From positions 65,494,501 to 65,558,500 of the forward strand of contig NC_134117.1 of NCBI RefSeq assembly GCF_040939455.1: a DNA stretch of 64,000 nt, in the 5' to 3' direction. Within the stretch, counting starts at the first letter, position 1; every line of letters begins with the position of its first letter. Made by a program: the position numbers and the translations under genes. A model generated the notes under the pieces. The model was not told the origin of the DNA, searched no databases, and was given only the letters and a program-made list of their open reading frames with translations. Source of the stretch: Microcebus murinus (taxonomy: Eukaryota; Chordata; Mammalia; Primates; Cheirogaleidae). Positions 33,866-48,295 of this stretch are shown here, in pieces.

Positions 33866-34127
33866 AAAAGCAATACTTAATGGTATAGGGTCCTGAGAGA
33901 GGAGGGATTAAGACCTGACCCCATGCTGGAGGAGAGAAGGGATGGAGAAGGAGAAGACAGGTTTGAATTTGTTGGTGGAATTTTGAGGCAGAAATTTGAG
34001 GAATTTTGTGGCAGAAATTTGAGGAAATTCCCATTTGATGATTTCAATTTTTTTGAGAAGAAGAAAATCTGCTGTTAGCAAGGGAGGAAGTAATATGGGT
34101 CAGGAGGTTGAGAAGAATAAAGATTTC

Positions 34128-34230
34128 AAATAATAATTGAATTTTACTGAAGAGGATACAGATGGAACATAAGCACATGAAAAGATATTCAACATCATTA
34201 GGCATCAGGGAAATGCAAATTAAAACCATC
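34128..34230 (+). mobile_element. L1 ORF2 fragment
   Basis: The sequence 'gcacatgaaaagatattcaa', 'catcattaggcatcaggga' and 'aatgcaaattaaaaccatc' is the conserved L1 ORF2 C-terminal region. It is an isolated piece in sense orientation. Confidence 0.8.
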
Positions 34231-36909
34231 TCTAGAGAACTGCTTCCAGGAGAAAGGAATGGATGTGCTTTTCCCTATTCTTCCTGCTAAGTGCAACTAA
34301 AATCCCCAGTCATTTTATATTTAAAACAAACATAGCAAACTAAAAAGTAGAGAGAAGGAAGACTTCCTGGAGACCTCAGGACAGAGGAATGGCACAGTGG
34401 TGAGCTCCCTGGGTTTTCTTTTTGCCTCATATATTCCACATGGGAAACTGAAAAAGCCATTGAGACAAAAAAAGAAATGTAGCCCCATAAAAGCCTGATG
34501 TCTTTAGCCAAATGTACAGGAAAGGAGCAGCCTAGCAAGGCTAGCAAGCAAGTTATTTTAGACAATAAATCTCCCCGACTCCAGCCAAACGCCACGGGAA
34601 AGACTGTTGCCCCAACACCCACCACGCAGCAAGGACTGAATGAGGAGACTAGACCTCTACTCTTGCCAGGCTGTAACAAGGGACCCCAAAACCCTGGCTG
34701 AGATGGTGTCAGGCAAGTTCAAGCAGGGACCTGAGACTTTCATCCTCACAACCAGTAATCGAGCCTGTCCCAGATTGTCAATGGGTACCACATGCAGAAA
34801 TTGGACTTCCCTTTCTCCCTGGCAGTAATGACAGGCCCTCCTGTGTCTCAGATGTCAACAGGGGCCAGGTAGAGAACCTGGACTTCTACCTGCACCAGGA
34901 AGTAACAAGGAAGTGACCCCCTTCCCTTGCCAGAGCAGTGCCAGGGACTGCCAGCTAAAACTGAAGATTTAAATAAGATCCACCGACTCATATTATATGA
35001 AAATGTCCAGGTTTCAGTTGAAAAATAACTCATCATACGAAGAACCAGGAAGATCTCAAACTGAATAAAAAAGACAATTAATAGATGCCAACACCCAGGA
35101 CGAGAAAGAGTTTAGAATGATCTGAAAAAGACTTTAAAGCAGCCATGATAAAAAATATTTTAACGAGCAATTTCGAACATGGTCGAAACAAATTAAAAGA
35201 GTTAGAAAAACTTGTCAAAAAAAATAAATGATAGAAAGAAAAAACAAATGGAAATTTTAGAACTGAAAAGTACAATAACCAAAATAAAATGCGCAGTGGT
35301 TGTACTCCACACAGAGGGGACAGAGCAAACATTAAACACAGGAGATCAGAAGTAGCTATATTAATGTCAGAAAAATGAGACTTCACAGCAAGAAAAGCTG
35401 CCAGAAACAGAAGAACCTTATACAATGATGAAGCATAAATCCTTCAGGAGGACACAGTAATCCTCAATGTGTATGCACCAAGCACAGGAGCTATAAAATA
35501 TGTGAAGCAAAAACTGATAGAATTGAAAAGAGAACTAAACAAATACACAACTATAGTTGGAAACTTCAACACCTTCTTCTCTGTAATTGTGAGAACAACT
35601 AGACAAAAAATCATCCAGGACATGGAAGAACTCAGCAATACCAGCAACCAACCATATCTAATCAACCTATCTTAACCTCCCATCCACCAACAGCAGAATA
35701 CGTATTCTTTCTGAGTGCCAACAGAACATATACCGAGATAGATCATACCTTGAGCCATAAAACAAGCCTGATAAGTTTAAAATAACTAAAATGGTATACA
35801 GTATGTTCTCTAATCACAATGGAATCAAACTAGAAATCAATAGCTAAAAGATAACAGGAAAACCTCCGAATACTTGGAAACCAAACAAAATACTTCTAAA
35901 TGATTCATGAGTGAAAGAGAAACTTTCAAAATGCATCTAACTGAATTAAAATAAAAATGAATGAAAATGTATGAGACACAGCTAAAGCACCACTGAGAGA
36001 GAAATTGATAGCACGAAAGCTATTCATTAGAAAAGAGGAGGGAGCATGGGCCACAGCGTAGGTGTGTGTGAGCATGCACGACCCCACCATTAAAAAAGAA
36101 AGAAAAAGAAAATGGGAAAGATCAAAACTCAATTATCTAAGCTCTCACATCTCAAGGCTCTACAAAACAAGAGCAAAATAAACTCAAAGCAAGCAGAAGA
36201 AAAGGAAAATAAAGATAAAAGCAAAAATCAATGAAATTGAAAACAAAATATACAGAAAATCAATAAAACAGTTATTTTTTTGAAAAGGTAAATAAAATTG
36301 ACAAAACTCTTGTAAAAAGGACAAAGATTCATGTTCCATTCCTGCTTAAAAAAATAATAATAGTAAAAGAAAAAAAAAGGACAAAGAAAAAAGAGAGAAG
36401 ACACAAATGACCAATATCAGAATGAAACTGAGATATCTTTACAGATCCTTCAAACAAGAAAAGAATAACATAGATAAACTACAAACAACCCTACACACAT
36501 AAATTTCACAGCTTAGATGAAATGGATGAATTCCTCAAAAAGTACCAACTACCATGACTCACCCAATATGAAATAGATGATTTAAATAGTCCAACAACTA
36601 TTAAGGAAATTGAACTTATATTTTCAGAACTCCTGAAAAAGATATCTCCAGACCTCAGACGGTTTCACTAGAGAATTCTATCAAATGTTTAAAGAAGAAT
36701 TAACACACATTCTGCACTATCTCTTCTAGAAAATAGAAGAGAAGGAAATACTTCTTAATTCATTTTATGAAGTTAGTATTGCCCTGATACCAAACCAAAT
36801 ATGACAAGAAAATAAAACTACAGACTAATATGCTTCATGAATGAAAATACAAAAACCCTTCACAGAATATTATCAAATAGAAATCAACAATATATCCAGC
36901 ATGAGGAAG

Positions 36910-37110
36910 AGCATGATCTATCTCTACTAAAAATAGAAAAATTAGCTGGACATGCTGGTGCATGCTTATAGTCCCAGCTACTAGGAAGGCTGAGGAAGGA
37001 GGATCTCTTGAGCCCAGGAGTTTGAGGTCACTGTGAGCTAGGCTGATGCCACAGCACTCTAGCCCAGGTGACAGAGCAAGACTCTGTTTCAAAAAAAGAA
37101 AAAGAAAATA
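36910..37110 (+). repeat. 5'-truncated Alu inside the L1
   Basis: It starts in the middle region ('tctatctctactaaaaatag') and contains the right arm with 'gctaggctgatgccacagca' and an A-rich tail. An imperfect duplication resembling 'aaatcaacaatatat' appears on both sides. Confidence 0.85.
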
Positions 37111-37556
37111 AATCAATAATATATAAGAAGAAAAAGAATTATATACCATTATCAAGTAGGAATTATTCCCAGGGATACAAGGCTGATTCAATATGGGAAA
37201 ATCAATTAGTGTAATGCACCATACTGACATATTATCAAAATCACATGATCATATTAATAGATGTAAAAATAGCATTTGGCAAAATTCAGCACCCATTCAT
37301 AATAAAAGCTCTCAGAAATATACAAATAGAAGGAAACTTCCTTAACTTGATAAAGAGCATCTACAAAAACTTAAAGTTAACATTGTATTTAATGGTAAAA
37401 AACCGAATGCTTTCCCCTGAGATCAGGAGCAAAGCAGAATGTCATGTCTTGCCAATCTTATTCAATATGTGCTGGAAGTTCTAGCCAGTGTAACTAAGGC
37501 AAAGAACAGAAATAAAATGCATACAGATTTGAAAAGAATAAATAAAACTCCCTTTA

Positions 37557-38046
<490 letters not shown>

Positions 38047-38647
38047 ATACAATACCATTTACAATTGTTCAAAGAAAATTAAATACCTAGGTACAAATCT
38101 AAAATAAGAGCTACAGGACTTGTATGCTGAAAACTATGCAATGCTGATAAAATAAATCAAAGGTATAAGTAAACAGAAAGACAAATTATGTTCATGAATT
38201 GGAACACCCAACACAGTAGATGTCCGTTCTCCCCAAATTGATATACAGGTATAAAGCAATTACTATTAAATCCTAGCAAAACTTTTGTAGCTATAGATTA
38301 TTCTAAAATATATACAGAAAGGCAAAGTTGCTAGAATACCTTAAAATTTTTGAACAAGAAAAATTAAGAAGAAGGAATCTCTCTACCTGATTTCAAGACT
38401 TATAGAGCTATAGCAATCAAGACTGTGTAGTATTGGCCGGACAGTCACATAGATCAGTGGAACAATGCAGAGAACCCAGAAGTAAACCTATAACAAAATA
38501 CCCAAGTAATTTTTGACAAAGATACAGAAGCAATTCAATGGAGGAAGGATAACCTTTTCGGCAAATGACATAATTGTACACACATAGGCACAAATAAATA
38601 AACAAATGAATAAATCAAAGAAAAATGAACTTTGACTTAAGTCTCAT

Positions 38648-38650
<3 letters not shown>

Positions 38651-38681
<31 letters not shown>

Positions 38682-38852
38682 GTTTCTTTATTTTTTTCCT
38701 ATTTTTAGTTGGCCAATTAATTTTTTCTATATTTAGTAGAGACGGGGTCTCGCTCTTGCTCAGGCTGGTCTCGAACTCCTGTGCTCAAACAATCCATCCA
38801 CCTCAGCCTCCCAGGGTGCTAGGGTTACAGCCATGAGCCACCGCACCCGGCC
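38651..38852 (-). repeat. Left-monomer-only Alu, antisense, with TA-rich tail
   Basis: The antisense left monomer 'agacggggtctcgctcttgc' to 'gccaccgcacccggcc' and part of the linker (tagttggccaattaa) are present. The right monomer is absent. In place of the tail there is a TA-rich tract (38649-38681). Flanks resemble a target duplication (aagtctcat / aagtcttat). L1 sequence continues on both sides. Confidence 0.8.
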
Positions 38853-38922
38853 AAGTCTTATACCTTATAAAAAATTTAACTCAAAATAGACCATGGATAT
38901 AAATGTAAAATGTAAAACTACA

Positions 38923-40258
38923 CTCTATTACATTGCTACACCCCTCCAAAACACCCAGCTCTGACTCTGTACACTATTGCCATCCAGCCTCCATCCTTTA
39001 CTTTTGTCCTCATGGTAATTAAGGTTTTCAGCGTGTGCCTTGCCGAAGTCCAGATACACTGTCTAAGTAGTTCTTTAATCTGCCAGTCTAGTGAGCCCCT
39101 CACAAGCGGCTCAGTTGAGTCTGGCATGCCTCGGGCTTGTTGTGAGTTTCTACACAGAACACATAATGCAGGTGGTCAGCACAGTTGGTCTAATTAGTAA
39201 GGAAAGCTACATTCAAAGCATTCAGTCCAGATCCACCTATCTCAGTTAGGAGGAAAATACATTTCCTATTTTAGAGCCCTTGGATTTAAGCCTTCAATTA
39301 GGAGAGAATGAAAAGAGGAGTTTCTGGTGTCTGCTTTATTCAACCTTTTCACAAAGTGAAGATGTGTTAACTACTTATTGTTTTGCCCTGTTCATCTTAA
39401 GGTTTTGAATGAAAACCACAGTCTGTTATGTCAAGGCAACAAGATCTTCCTTCCTTGAACTCATTTGTTGTGCCATTTATATTGTAAAGGAGTTGAATGT
39501 TAATAATCATAAACACGTTGTTACAAAAACTGCTTTCCCCTCTCTTTCCTTCTTTGTGCCCTGCTATGAAAATGTTTCATGTGCTTCCAAAACCAACTGC
39601 CTTGGGAGCAGTCGCACAACACTCTCCTTCAACCTGGATATTAACCCAGCAAGTAGCAGCTTCAGAGTTATGCACCTGCGATCAGGCCAAGTGGCATAGA
39701 GGCATTATCTACCCTTGTCTCCTCCGAGCCAAAGGAAGTAACTCTGTTTTCCACATCAGCCTTGTTTTTCTCCCCTCACTCACTGCCCAAGAGATCGATT
39801 CTTGGTTTCAGCCCCACCCCGTGAAAAGGCTGTCTATTCGGAGAGACACAAAGTTGGCTTGTGCAAACCAAGCATAAAAGATACAAGAGCAATTTATTCT
39901 GCTTAATAAACTGGGAGAAAACATGTAGAGGCTAATTGTATGCTGAACACAAGAGGAGTTTCTTGTCTGGGGAGTGAGTAATGTTGGGGCAGACACTACC
40001 GTTTGTTTGCTTACCCAGCAGCCATCCGTCTTTGTTGCTTAGGAAACACTGTTCGCCACAGATATCAGGCAGGTGGCCAAGGGATTTAGGAGAAAACGAT
40101 TTGCTACCAGCCCTGAAGGATGAACAAATGACAATTTCTCTGTGTAACTCTGGTAGCCAGCTTTTACGATCCCTCCCACGATCCCCACCTCCTGCTATTC
40201 ATGCCCTTGTGGAAATAGCAGAATTTGACTTATGAAGCAAGGTCACAAAAGACATTGC
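38923..40258. other. Intergenic, unique
   Basis: No repeat or gene is recognised. The sequence is of ordinary composition. Confidence 0.55.
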
Positions 40259-40955
<697 letters not shown>

Positions 40956-40959
40956 CTAG

Positions 40960-43900
40960 ATCTGTACCTGAAGGTGAACCATCAATTGAGATAACTCTCT
41001 ACCTTTGGACCAGCCCAGGGTAATTAGATATGATAATTAATACACCAGGTGTGTTCATTCCTATTTCTTTTTCACAGAATGTATGTAGCAAAAAAAACCC
41101 CACAGGCATAAAGGATGGTACTTGACATTGCCCATATCTTATCCTAACACAGTGGGCCAGTGGGGTACTGGTAAGCCACATCTCTAGAAAAATTTGGAAA
41201 GCCCTGATTTGTAGCGTTTACTAGTTATGTGCAAATTTTCACACCATGGCTAATCTCACACTACCCATGTGCTGTTACTGAACATGGAGTTGAGAAGAGA
41301 TGCAGACAGTCGGCTCTTGCAAGCTCATATGAGCCAACTCCCAAGCACCACTGGATTGAACCCAGAAGAAATGGATTGGATCAAGTAGTCATGCTGACCT
41401 CTGTCCATGCAGCCAGGGGCATCTTAAGATGTAGAGTAATGTTTTGAAAATAGCTTTAGGACCAAATGACCTGGGGTCTAATTTTGACTCTGCTTTTTTC
41501 TGACTGAGTGGCTCAATATGTACTATTTATTGATTGTAAGTGTCAGATTTCTTTATCTGGAAAATGAAGATGGCAATATCTGCTCATCAGAGTTTTTAGA
41601 GGCTTAAATGAAAATAACAATAGCAAAAGCAAAGCTGTTGAGTGCTTACTGTGTATCAGGCCCAGGTTGCTTATAATATGTCATTACCTAATTTAATAAC
41701 ACAGGCAAAGTAGTCAGGGCTCAGCAAATGCTAGTTAGCAGCATTGTTATTCTTATTTCATTTCTGGGCAGAGAGCTGTTCATTAGGATGAAGACTAAAC
41801 CAGAAAGTGTTGGAAAGCATGATGATTGGGTTTTCATGCACATATGTGAGATGTGCCTCCCTCAATCTTTGTTACGATGTCAGCACATTACCCATCTGAT
41901 GTGAACTTTAAAAAAAAAAAAAAAGGAAGGTGTTGGAAATGGCCTGTATCCTAATTTCCAACCTGATTCAGCATATTCCTGAGTTGGGCAAATGCCTCCA
42001 GTGAAGAGCTGTGAAGCTTATCTACCTATGGGGACTGACCAGGGGCCAGGCCCAGGCTGCCCACAAGACAATGAGCCACCATGGGACTGAAGGAAGTGGA
42101 GAGAAGGGACAGTAGGCAGGGAATCAAGAACGGTGTCCTTCAGCACCATGGCCAGAAGCTGTACTCCGAATTGGAATAAAGTAACCCATGGAGTGGGTGC
42201 TGTCCCGGTCCTCAGTGCTGAATGATGCCACTGGTCCCCTTAAAAGGGGGCTGACTTATGCCCACTAGCAGCATGTGGACTCAGCTCCCTCCTAGGGACC
42301 ACAGGGAACACTGTCTAGTGGAGAGAGACATCCTAGGAACAAGAAGTTTGTTAAAACAAAATGAAATGCACCTGACATCAGCCAAGGCCTTCTAGCCTGA
42401 TGGGAGCTGCCTTTACACCCACACACCTTTTTAACAATGAGAAAGAAAAGAATGGGCATTGGTAGAATTTATACTCTATGTTCATCACTTGGCTGGTGGC
42501 TTTATAAACATTATTTCTTTTAGTCCTCACAGCCATATACAGCACGACCCTGTTGATGAAGAAACTGAAGCACAGAGAATTTAAGTAACTCACTGAAGGT
42601 CACCCAGCTAATCAACAGTGGGGAAATAATTTAATTAATTTAATTTCAGATCTCTCTGTCCAAAGCCCCAGATCTTTACACTTTGGGTGCTGCTATTTCC
42701 AGACCCTCAACCTATCTAAGAAAGCATTTATAGGTAATACAAATTTTTGTGATTTATTATTGTAGGTGCTCTTCTCGAATCCAAGTAATGCTGATGCCTC
42801 CATACCTTCTCTTCATTGCATGTTGCTACATTTCTTCTCAGTGGGGGAAAGTGAGACAATCCCAGAAGATGAGGACTTGGGCTGGCAATGCACTGAGTCA
42901 GTGACTATGCCAAAGAGTCCCAAAACATGACAGCAACCTACAGATGGCCTAGTGTGTGATCTGGTCCCAAATGAACAGCATGGGCCTCCCACACTAAGAC
43001 TAGGAGCTCCTCCTGAGGCTATGCCTGAGATACCATCAGGTCAGCAATAACCATACTTTGGAATGAACTTTTATACTGAGAGAGTAGCATGGTGGTTAGG
43101 TGTTGACTCAGATTGTCGGTGTTCACATTAAGTTTCCAATAACTGTGTAATTTGGTGGCATTTACTTAGCTCCATAAACCTCAGTTTTCCCATCTTCAAA
43201 ATAGGAATTATAGGATTGATTGTATGCAATTATGCATGTCATGTGCTTGGCCTAAGGAAAATATGCAACAGAGTTTAGCTAGTTTTATTATTATCATTAT
43301 CATTACTGTGCAGTGATGCAGGTCACTGAAGGAAAAGGGGAAGATTTTCCACAATAAAAGGGAGACAGTCCTTAGGATATCTCCATCTTCCCTAAGTGGG
43401 AGCTGGAAAGACAGGACAGACTTGACCTCACTGCCCCAGGCTCTCCTTGTTGAGTCCCAGAGACATTCCTCTGCAGAAGCAGCTCCACCCACGTCCTGAA
43501 CCACTCCTCGCCTGGACAGGGGACAGCGTGACCTCAGCCCACACGCGGTGCCACAGTCAAGCCTCTTTTGGGTATCCACCAGGCCTCCCCTCCTCTGCCC
43601 TGTTGTCCTTACCCATCTGACCTGGTTTCTGACTAGTTTCCTCTGCAGAGACTTGTCTGGGGCTGGATCCCTACCTGGATCTTGCGACCTAATGCCCAGA
43701 GTTGGGGGCAAGCCGCCCCCATGCTCTGAAATGACAGCTGAGCTCAGTCCTTTGTGAGTGTGCTGTCAGGAAAATGACAGTGCAATCTGTTTAATGTGCC
43801 AGTTGTCACTGTGCCTTTCTCACCCAGATGAGCACTTGTCACACCCCCATGGAGCACCAGCTGCTTCTTAGAGAGACACTCCAGCCCTGTGATGGCTAAT

Positions 43901-44350
43901 CTGGCTCCCCAATCTACCGCACAATTTGGTATTGCTGAGGTCCTTATGGATCTTGCAGATAAACTTGCTAAGGGCCTCCTATGACAAAAGAAGCTCCTTG
44001 TCATGGAACCATCCTGCTCTTCAGCTCCTGGGCCCCGCTCACCCCAGACTGCTGCCAGCTCTCTGGTTTCCCCACTCAGGCCATAGGGATTCCGAAGCTT
44101 TCTCACCCATTAGAGCTGCACCCTCCGTTCCGTACCACACCCCCAAGTGGAACACAGTAAAAGGCAATCTCTTCCCTCCCCCCTCTTGCTGCACCCCAGG
44201 AAAGCCCACGTACTATTATTCTTGATTTCAGCATTTCTGATTGCTATAGGAACACAGGAAACAGAAGCCACATGAGACATTGAATTTGACTCCAGAATAT
44301 TATAAAGACCTTTTAGTTTCTGGCCTTAGATATAAGGTCTGTATTGTTAA
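40960..44350. other. Intergenic with several MIRs
   Basis: MIR copies lie at about 41480-41760, 42455-42690 (gcacagagaatttaagtaac, gaaggtcacccagctaatc) and 43080-43320 (cctcagttttcccatcttca). The rest is unique and no gene is recognised. Confidence 0.6.
42455..42690 (+). repeat. MIR
   Basis: The sequence 'ttttagtcctcacagccata', 'tgaagaaactgaagcacaga' and 'aggtcacccagctaatcaac' matches the MIR core in order. Confidence 0.85.
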
Positions 44351-44354
44351 AAAG

Positions 44355-45060
44355 AAATTATTCACCAGACATTGCTAAAAATGACAAGGCAGATTTTATT
44401 CAAGACTGTTGCAATAGGGAAGCACTAAATGTTGTGTACCCCCAAAATTCATATGTTGAAACTCAACTTCCAAGATTATGGTATTGGGAGGTGGGGCCCT
44501 TGGGGCGTGATTAGGTCATGAGGCTAGAGGCCTCATGAATGGGGTTAGTGCCCTTACAAAAGAGGCCTTGGGAGAGTCCCCACACCCCTTCCACCATGTG
44601 AGGATGCGGTGTGGAGGTATCAGCCATGAACCAGAAAATCAGCCCTCACCAGACACTGAATCTGCTGGTGTCTTGATCATGGACTTCCCAGCCTCCAGGA
44701 CTGTGAGGAATAAATTTCTTTTGTTTACAAGCTACCCAGTTGATGGCAACTTGTTACAGCAGCCTGAACAGACTAAGACAGGGAGAGAGACTGAATTCAA
44801 CTCCAAATACAAACAGGGACTAGTGAGATTTATAGCCAGTGGGCCCAGTAAGGGAGAGGACAGAAGATTACTAAGAGGAACTTGGGGTCAGGGAGAAGAA
44901 TTTTATTACATATCAAGGGTGGGAGGAATTCTCAATAAACTACCTCAGCAGAATTCTTTGCTAAAACTGGTCTCAGCTGGCCAAGGATGAGGCCTAGTCA
45001 AGAAGAGGGCTCAGAGGAGCCTGACTGAAGTCTGGTCAAGGAGGGAGTCTTTGTCACCAT
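44355..45060 (+). repeat. Unassigned repeat U (copy 1), split by an MLT1 LTR
   Basis: The left part (about 44376-44425) reads 'caaggcagattttattcaag', 'actgttgcaatagggaagca'. The right part (44782-45057) begins 'gggagagagactgaattcaa' and ends 'ctcagaggagcctgactgaa', 'ggtcaaggagggagtctttg'. The same end reappears at 55594-55652 and 57755-57810. I do not recognise the family. It may be an ERV-derived sequence. Confidence 0.55.
44426..44780 (+). mobile_element. MLT1A-type MaLR solo LTR
   Basis: The sequence 'cccaaaattcatatgttgaa', 'tgattaggtcatgaggctag', 'gccctcaccagacactgaat', 'tcttgatcatggacttccca', 'gcctccaggactgtgagga' and a terminal 'cagactaagaca' is an almost complete MLT1A-like LTR. It sits inside repeat U. 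No internal sequence is present. Confidence 0.9.
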
Positions 45061-45061
45061 C

Positions 45062-45476
45062 ATTCAGGGTTCCCCAGAGAAACAGAAGCAATGAGAGAGA
45101 GAGAGAGAGAGATCTCAAGGAATTAACTCATATCATTGTGGAAGTTGGCAAGTCTGAAATCCACAGGGCAGGACCATGAGCTGGGATTTCAGACACGAGT
45201 CCAGCAGGCTGGAAATCTAGACTAGATTTCTATGTTACAGGCTTGAGGCAGAATGGATGTCTTCTCCTCTGGAAGATCTCAGTTTTTGCTCTTCAGGCCT
45301 TCAACTGATTGGATGAGGCCCACCCATCTCCCAGAGGGTAATCTACTTAAAGTCCACCAACTGTAAATGTTAATCACATCTACAAAATACCTTCCTAACA
45401 ATATCTAGACTGGTGTTTGACCAGACAACCAGTCACCAGAGTCTAGCCGAGTTGACGCGCAAAATCAGCCATCACA
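45062..45476 (-). mobile_element. LTR-like repeat, antisense, family unresolved
   Basis: The plus strand starts 'agggttccccagagaaacag', contains 'attggatgaggcccacccat' and ends 'gttgacgcgcaaaatcagcc', 'atcaca'. This is the reverse of a common old repeat beginning 'tgtgatggttaattttatgt'. A (GA)n run at 45092-45112 lies inside it. Confidence 0.65.
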
Positions 45477-48290
45477 GGATCCGAGGAGAGTGTGTGAAAG
45501 CCCAGCGGGACATGTTCAGTCCACTTTCATTTCTGAGGGATGCTCACAGCCCTCCCCGCCCGATCCCATTGTTAGGGGAGACAATGCAGAGAACCCCCCC
45601 CCACCATACAACTCCTCTTATTCTAACCAAGAGACAAAAATGAGGTAGAAAACATTTGATCCTGTACTCCGAGTGAACAACTTCTACCCAGAGACCCACT
45701 GGACTGGGAACAGCCGCCTCCCTCGGTTTCTGACTGCTAGCAAGGGTGCGTTGCAGCATTCCACACGTGTGCATCAGCAAAGAGAGAAAACAACAGTCAC
45801 CTGGACCGGGAAGGAGCGTCTCAGTCCCAGAGAAACTAGGGTTTGGCAAAAATGCTAGGAACACCCGCCATGGGCACTGCGAGGCTAATTTGGAGGCAAG
45901 AACAAGGAAGGACTGTGCCACAGACCTGACGCTCAAGGGTCCCTGGAGAGTCCCACTTCCCACTGTGCTGCTGTCTCCTGCCTCTCAAGAGTTAGTCTTA
46001 GACTTGACAGAGTGGGGAAGAAACACCGATAGAAACTGCCGCTATCCTCTTTCTTCCCAAATACGAAATTTTAAGAGAGCATCTTGTGCTCTGATGAATT
46101 TTAGTGCGAGTGGCTGCCTCCCGCAGGCTCCGTGTAAACTGGTGATGCTGCTGCTGCTTGGGGAGGCACCTCAGTGCCACCACGGCCACGGCGACGGGCT
46201 TCCTCTCCTGTCCCACGGGGAAGTCTCCTGGGCCAAAGACGGTGGGTGGTCTACAAAGAGGCAGAGGAGTGGTGAATATACTCTCCCCACCTTCTGGGCT
46301 GCATTTTCTTGGTGCAGTTCTAAAGCAAGATTGCTTGTTGCTAGAATGACAGCGGTTTCCGTTTTCACTTAAAACATCCTGTTCTCCCAGCACATTAAAG
46401 GCTGGCTGGGAGTCAGAGCCCAGAGACGCCTGGTCTGGCCTCCTCCCTGACCACCAAGCTCCTGACCGGATCAGGCTCAACCTGCAGGAATTCCTTCCCC
46501 CTCATTCATTCACAAGTGTATTTTAAAAACATATTTGGGGTGTTCACTGCTGCAGGTGCTGGGGACACAGCGGTGACTGCGTGGCCTGTGCCACCCTGGA
46601 GGGCCCATCCTTGCCAAGGAGGCCCCTGCTTCCCCCAGCAGCTGCCACAGGCATCCCCAAGGCCTGGCTCCAGTTCAGACCCAAGATGGGCTCTCCTACC
46701 CCTGCTATGTAAAATATGTAAATATTTTTAAACATTTGCTAAATAGCATCTCACGTAGATACAGTTTCCAAAAAAATTGGAAAATGCAGAAAAGTATAAA
46801 AAAGAAAAATGACCATTTCTACACTCATATCCAGAGATAACCAGTGCTAACATACCGGTATATTTCCTCTTTTTTTCCCCGATATATGTAAAATTGGAAA
46901 CACACCACACGTCCTTGGCCATTACCTCCCTTTCCTTCAGACGGGCTTGGGAGAATGAAGGCTCTTGGCTGAAGATGAAATGAAGGTCTTTTTAGAAGGG
47001 TCGTTTCCCAGCCCCTTTCAGGGTAACCAAGGGAGCCTCCTCCCGAGTGTAATGTGACTCCTTTATTTTCCCGGCTGGCCCCCAGGAGAAGCAGGAAATA
47101 AGCCAAACGGGACACACACACACAGCATAACAATGCAGTGTACTGACTCCCAGGACAAGGGGAGGTGCGCTCCTAATTATGATGTTGTTAAGGAAAGAGC
47201 TCCTTCCTCATTGTGGGTTTGGGCACGGTCCCTGGCAATTAGTATCAGTGTTTGTCCTTGGGAGAGGTGGCTGTCTATGCTTGGTTTAGCAGATGCATAA
47301 TTTAAGGAAGCAGAAGAGCCCCAGGCTCACATTGACGGGGATGCTGCCAACAGAAGCTGAGCCAACGACAGTGTCCACCCGGACCAGTGTGTCTGAGCGC
47401 CGGAGCCCCTCCTGGCCCAGATGCACAGGGGACTTTGTCCCCGGAAGGCCTCCCACCATCCTGCCAAAGCCTGGGGGCTGCTTGGGAGGAAAGACTCAGG
47501 CTTCGGGAAAGGCACCGGAGCCATATGAGGGTGGGGCATGAGATCCTGTTTCCAAGGCGGCAGCTCTACTGCCCAAAAGGTGGGTGGAGGGTTAAAGGCA
47601 GAGGCATCAGCACCGGGAGGCAGGACCTGGGATGTGCGCTCAGGTGCCCCCTCCGTGAGGGGTCCGTCTCCTCGCTGCAGTCCCTTTGGAGTCTGGGGAG
47701 AAGTGCTAATTGCGACCTTCTGCAAGGCAAATCTTCCTCAGCTGCTGTGCTCAAAGCCCTGAGATGCCAGGAGTGCAGCAGGCCCAGCTCAGAGTAGGCA
47801 GACAGATGCCACGGGAAGAGGGGCTTTGTTTCCCAGAAAAAAAGTGGATAATCCTATACTTGATAGCACAGACACCTTGTTTTTGTGGTTATTGTTTAAT
47901 GGAGGAAATGAAAGATTGTTAGGGTTCTAGGAAAGAAAAACACAAAGCTTTACAAGACAGGAAATGCAGTCAAAACACTCCCCCTGCTCTACAAAGAACA
48001 TTGTCAGTGCAGACATAAAAAGCTTTTTTTATTAATGTAACCAAGAGTAATAATAGAGCCATACTGAGAGTGAAGGAAGGGCGGTGATTTAAGAGAGCTA
48101 AACCATGATCTCTAGGAGGTAAAGAAGCAGTGTCTAAAGTTAATAAATTATAAGTGGTCACTTTGAGAAAGATGGAGTATGGTCAGAGGTGGTATGAGGA
48201 GTATGGTCAGAGGTGGTATGCTTTATTATTATCATCATGTATCCTCTTAGTACTCTTAGCCATGTTTGTGTACAATTTTTATTAAAAAAT
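45477..48290. other. Intergenic, mostly unique, GC-moderate
   Basis: No gene is recognised. An L2-like trace lies at about 46500-46600 and an AT-rich ancient LINE-like piece at about 46730-46870 (agataaccagtgctaacata). Open frames up to 208 codons (45746-46372, plus) show no domain pattern. At 48176-48222 a ~24-bp unit is tandemly duplicated. Confidence 0.5.
48176..48222. repeat. 24-bp tandem duplication
   Basis: The unit 'gagtatggtcagaggtggta' plus 'tg' and a spacer occurs twice in a row, without mismatches over the shared core. Confidence 0.9.
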
Positions 48291-48295
48291 TTTAA

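Noticed and set aside
37245..37484. 79-codon open frame resembling reverse transcriptase
   Set aside because: It is a surviving piece of L1 ORF2 in a decayed element, not an independent gene.
45746..46372. Plus-strand open frame of 208 codons
   Set aside because: No domain pattern, signal peptide or splice context; amino-acid composition looks random.
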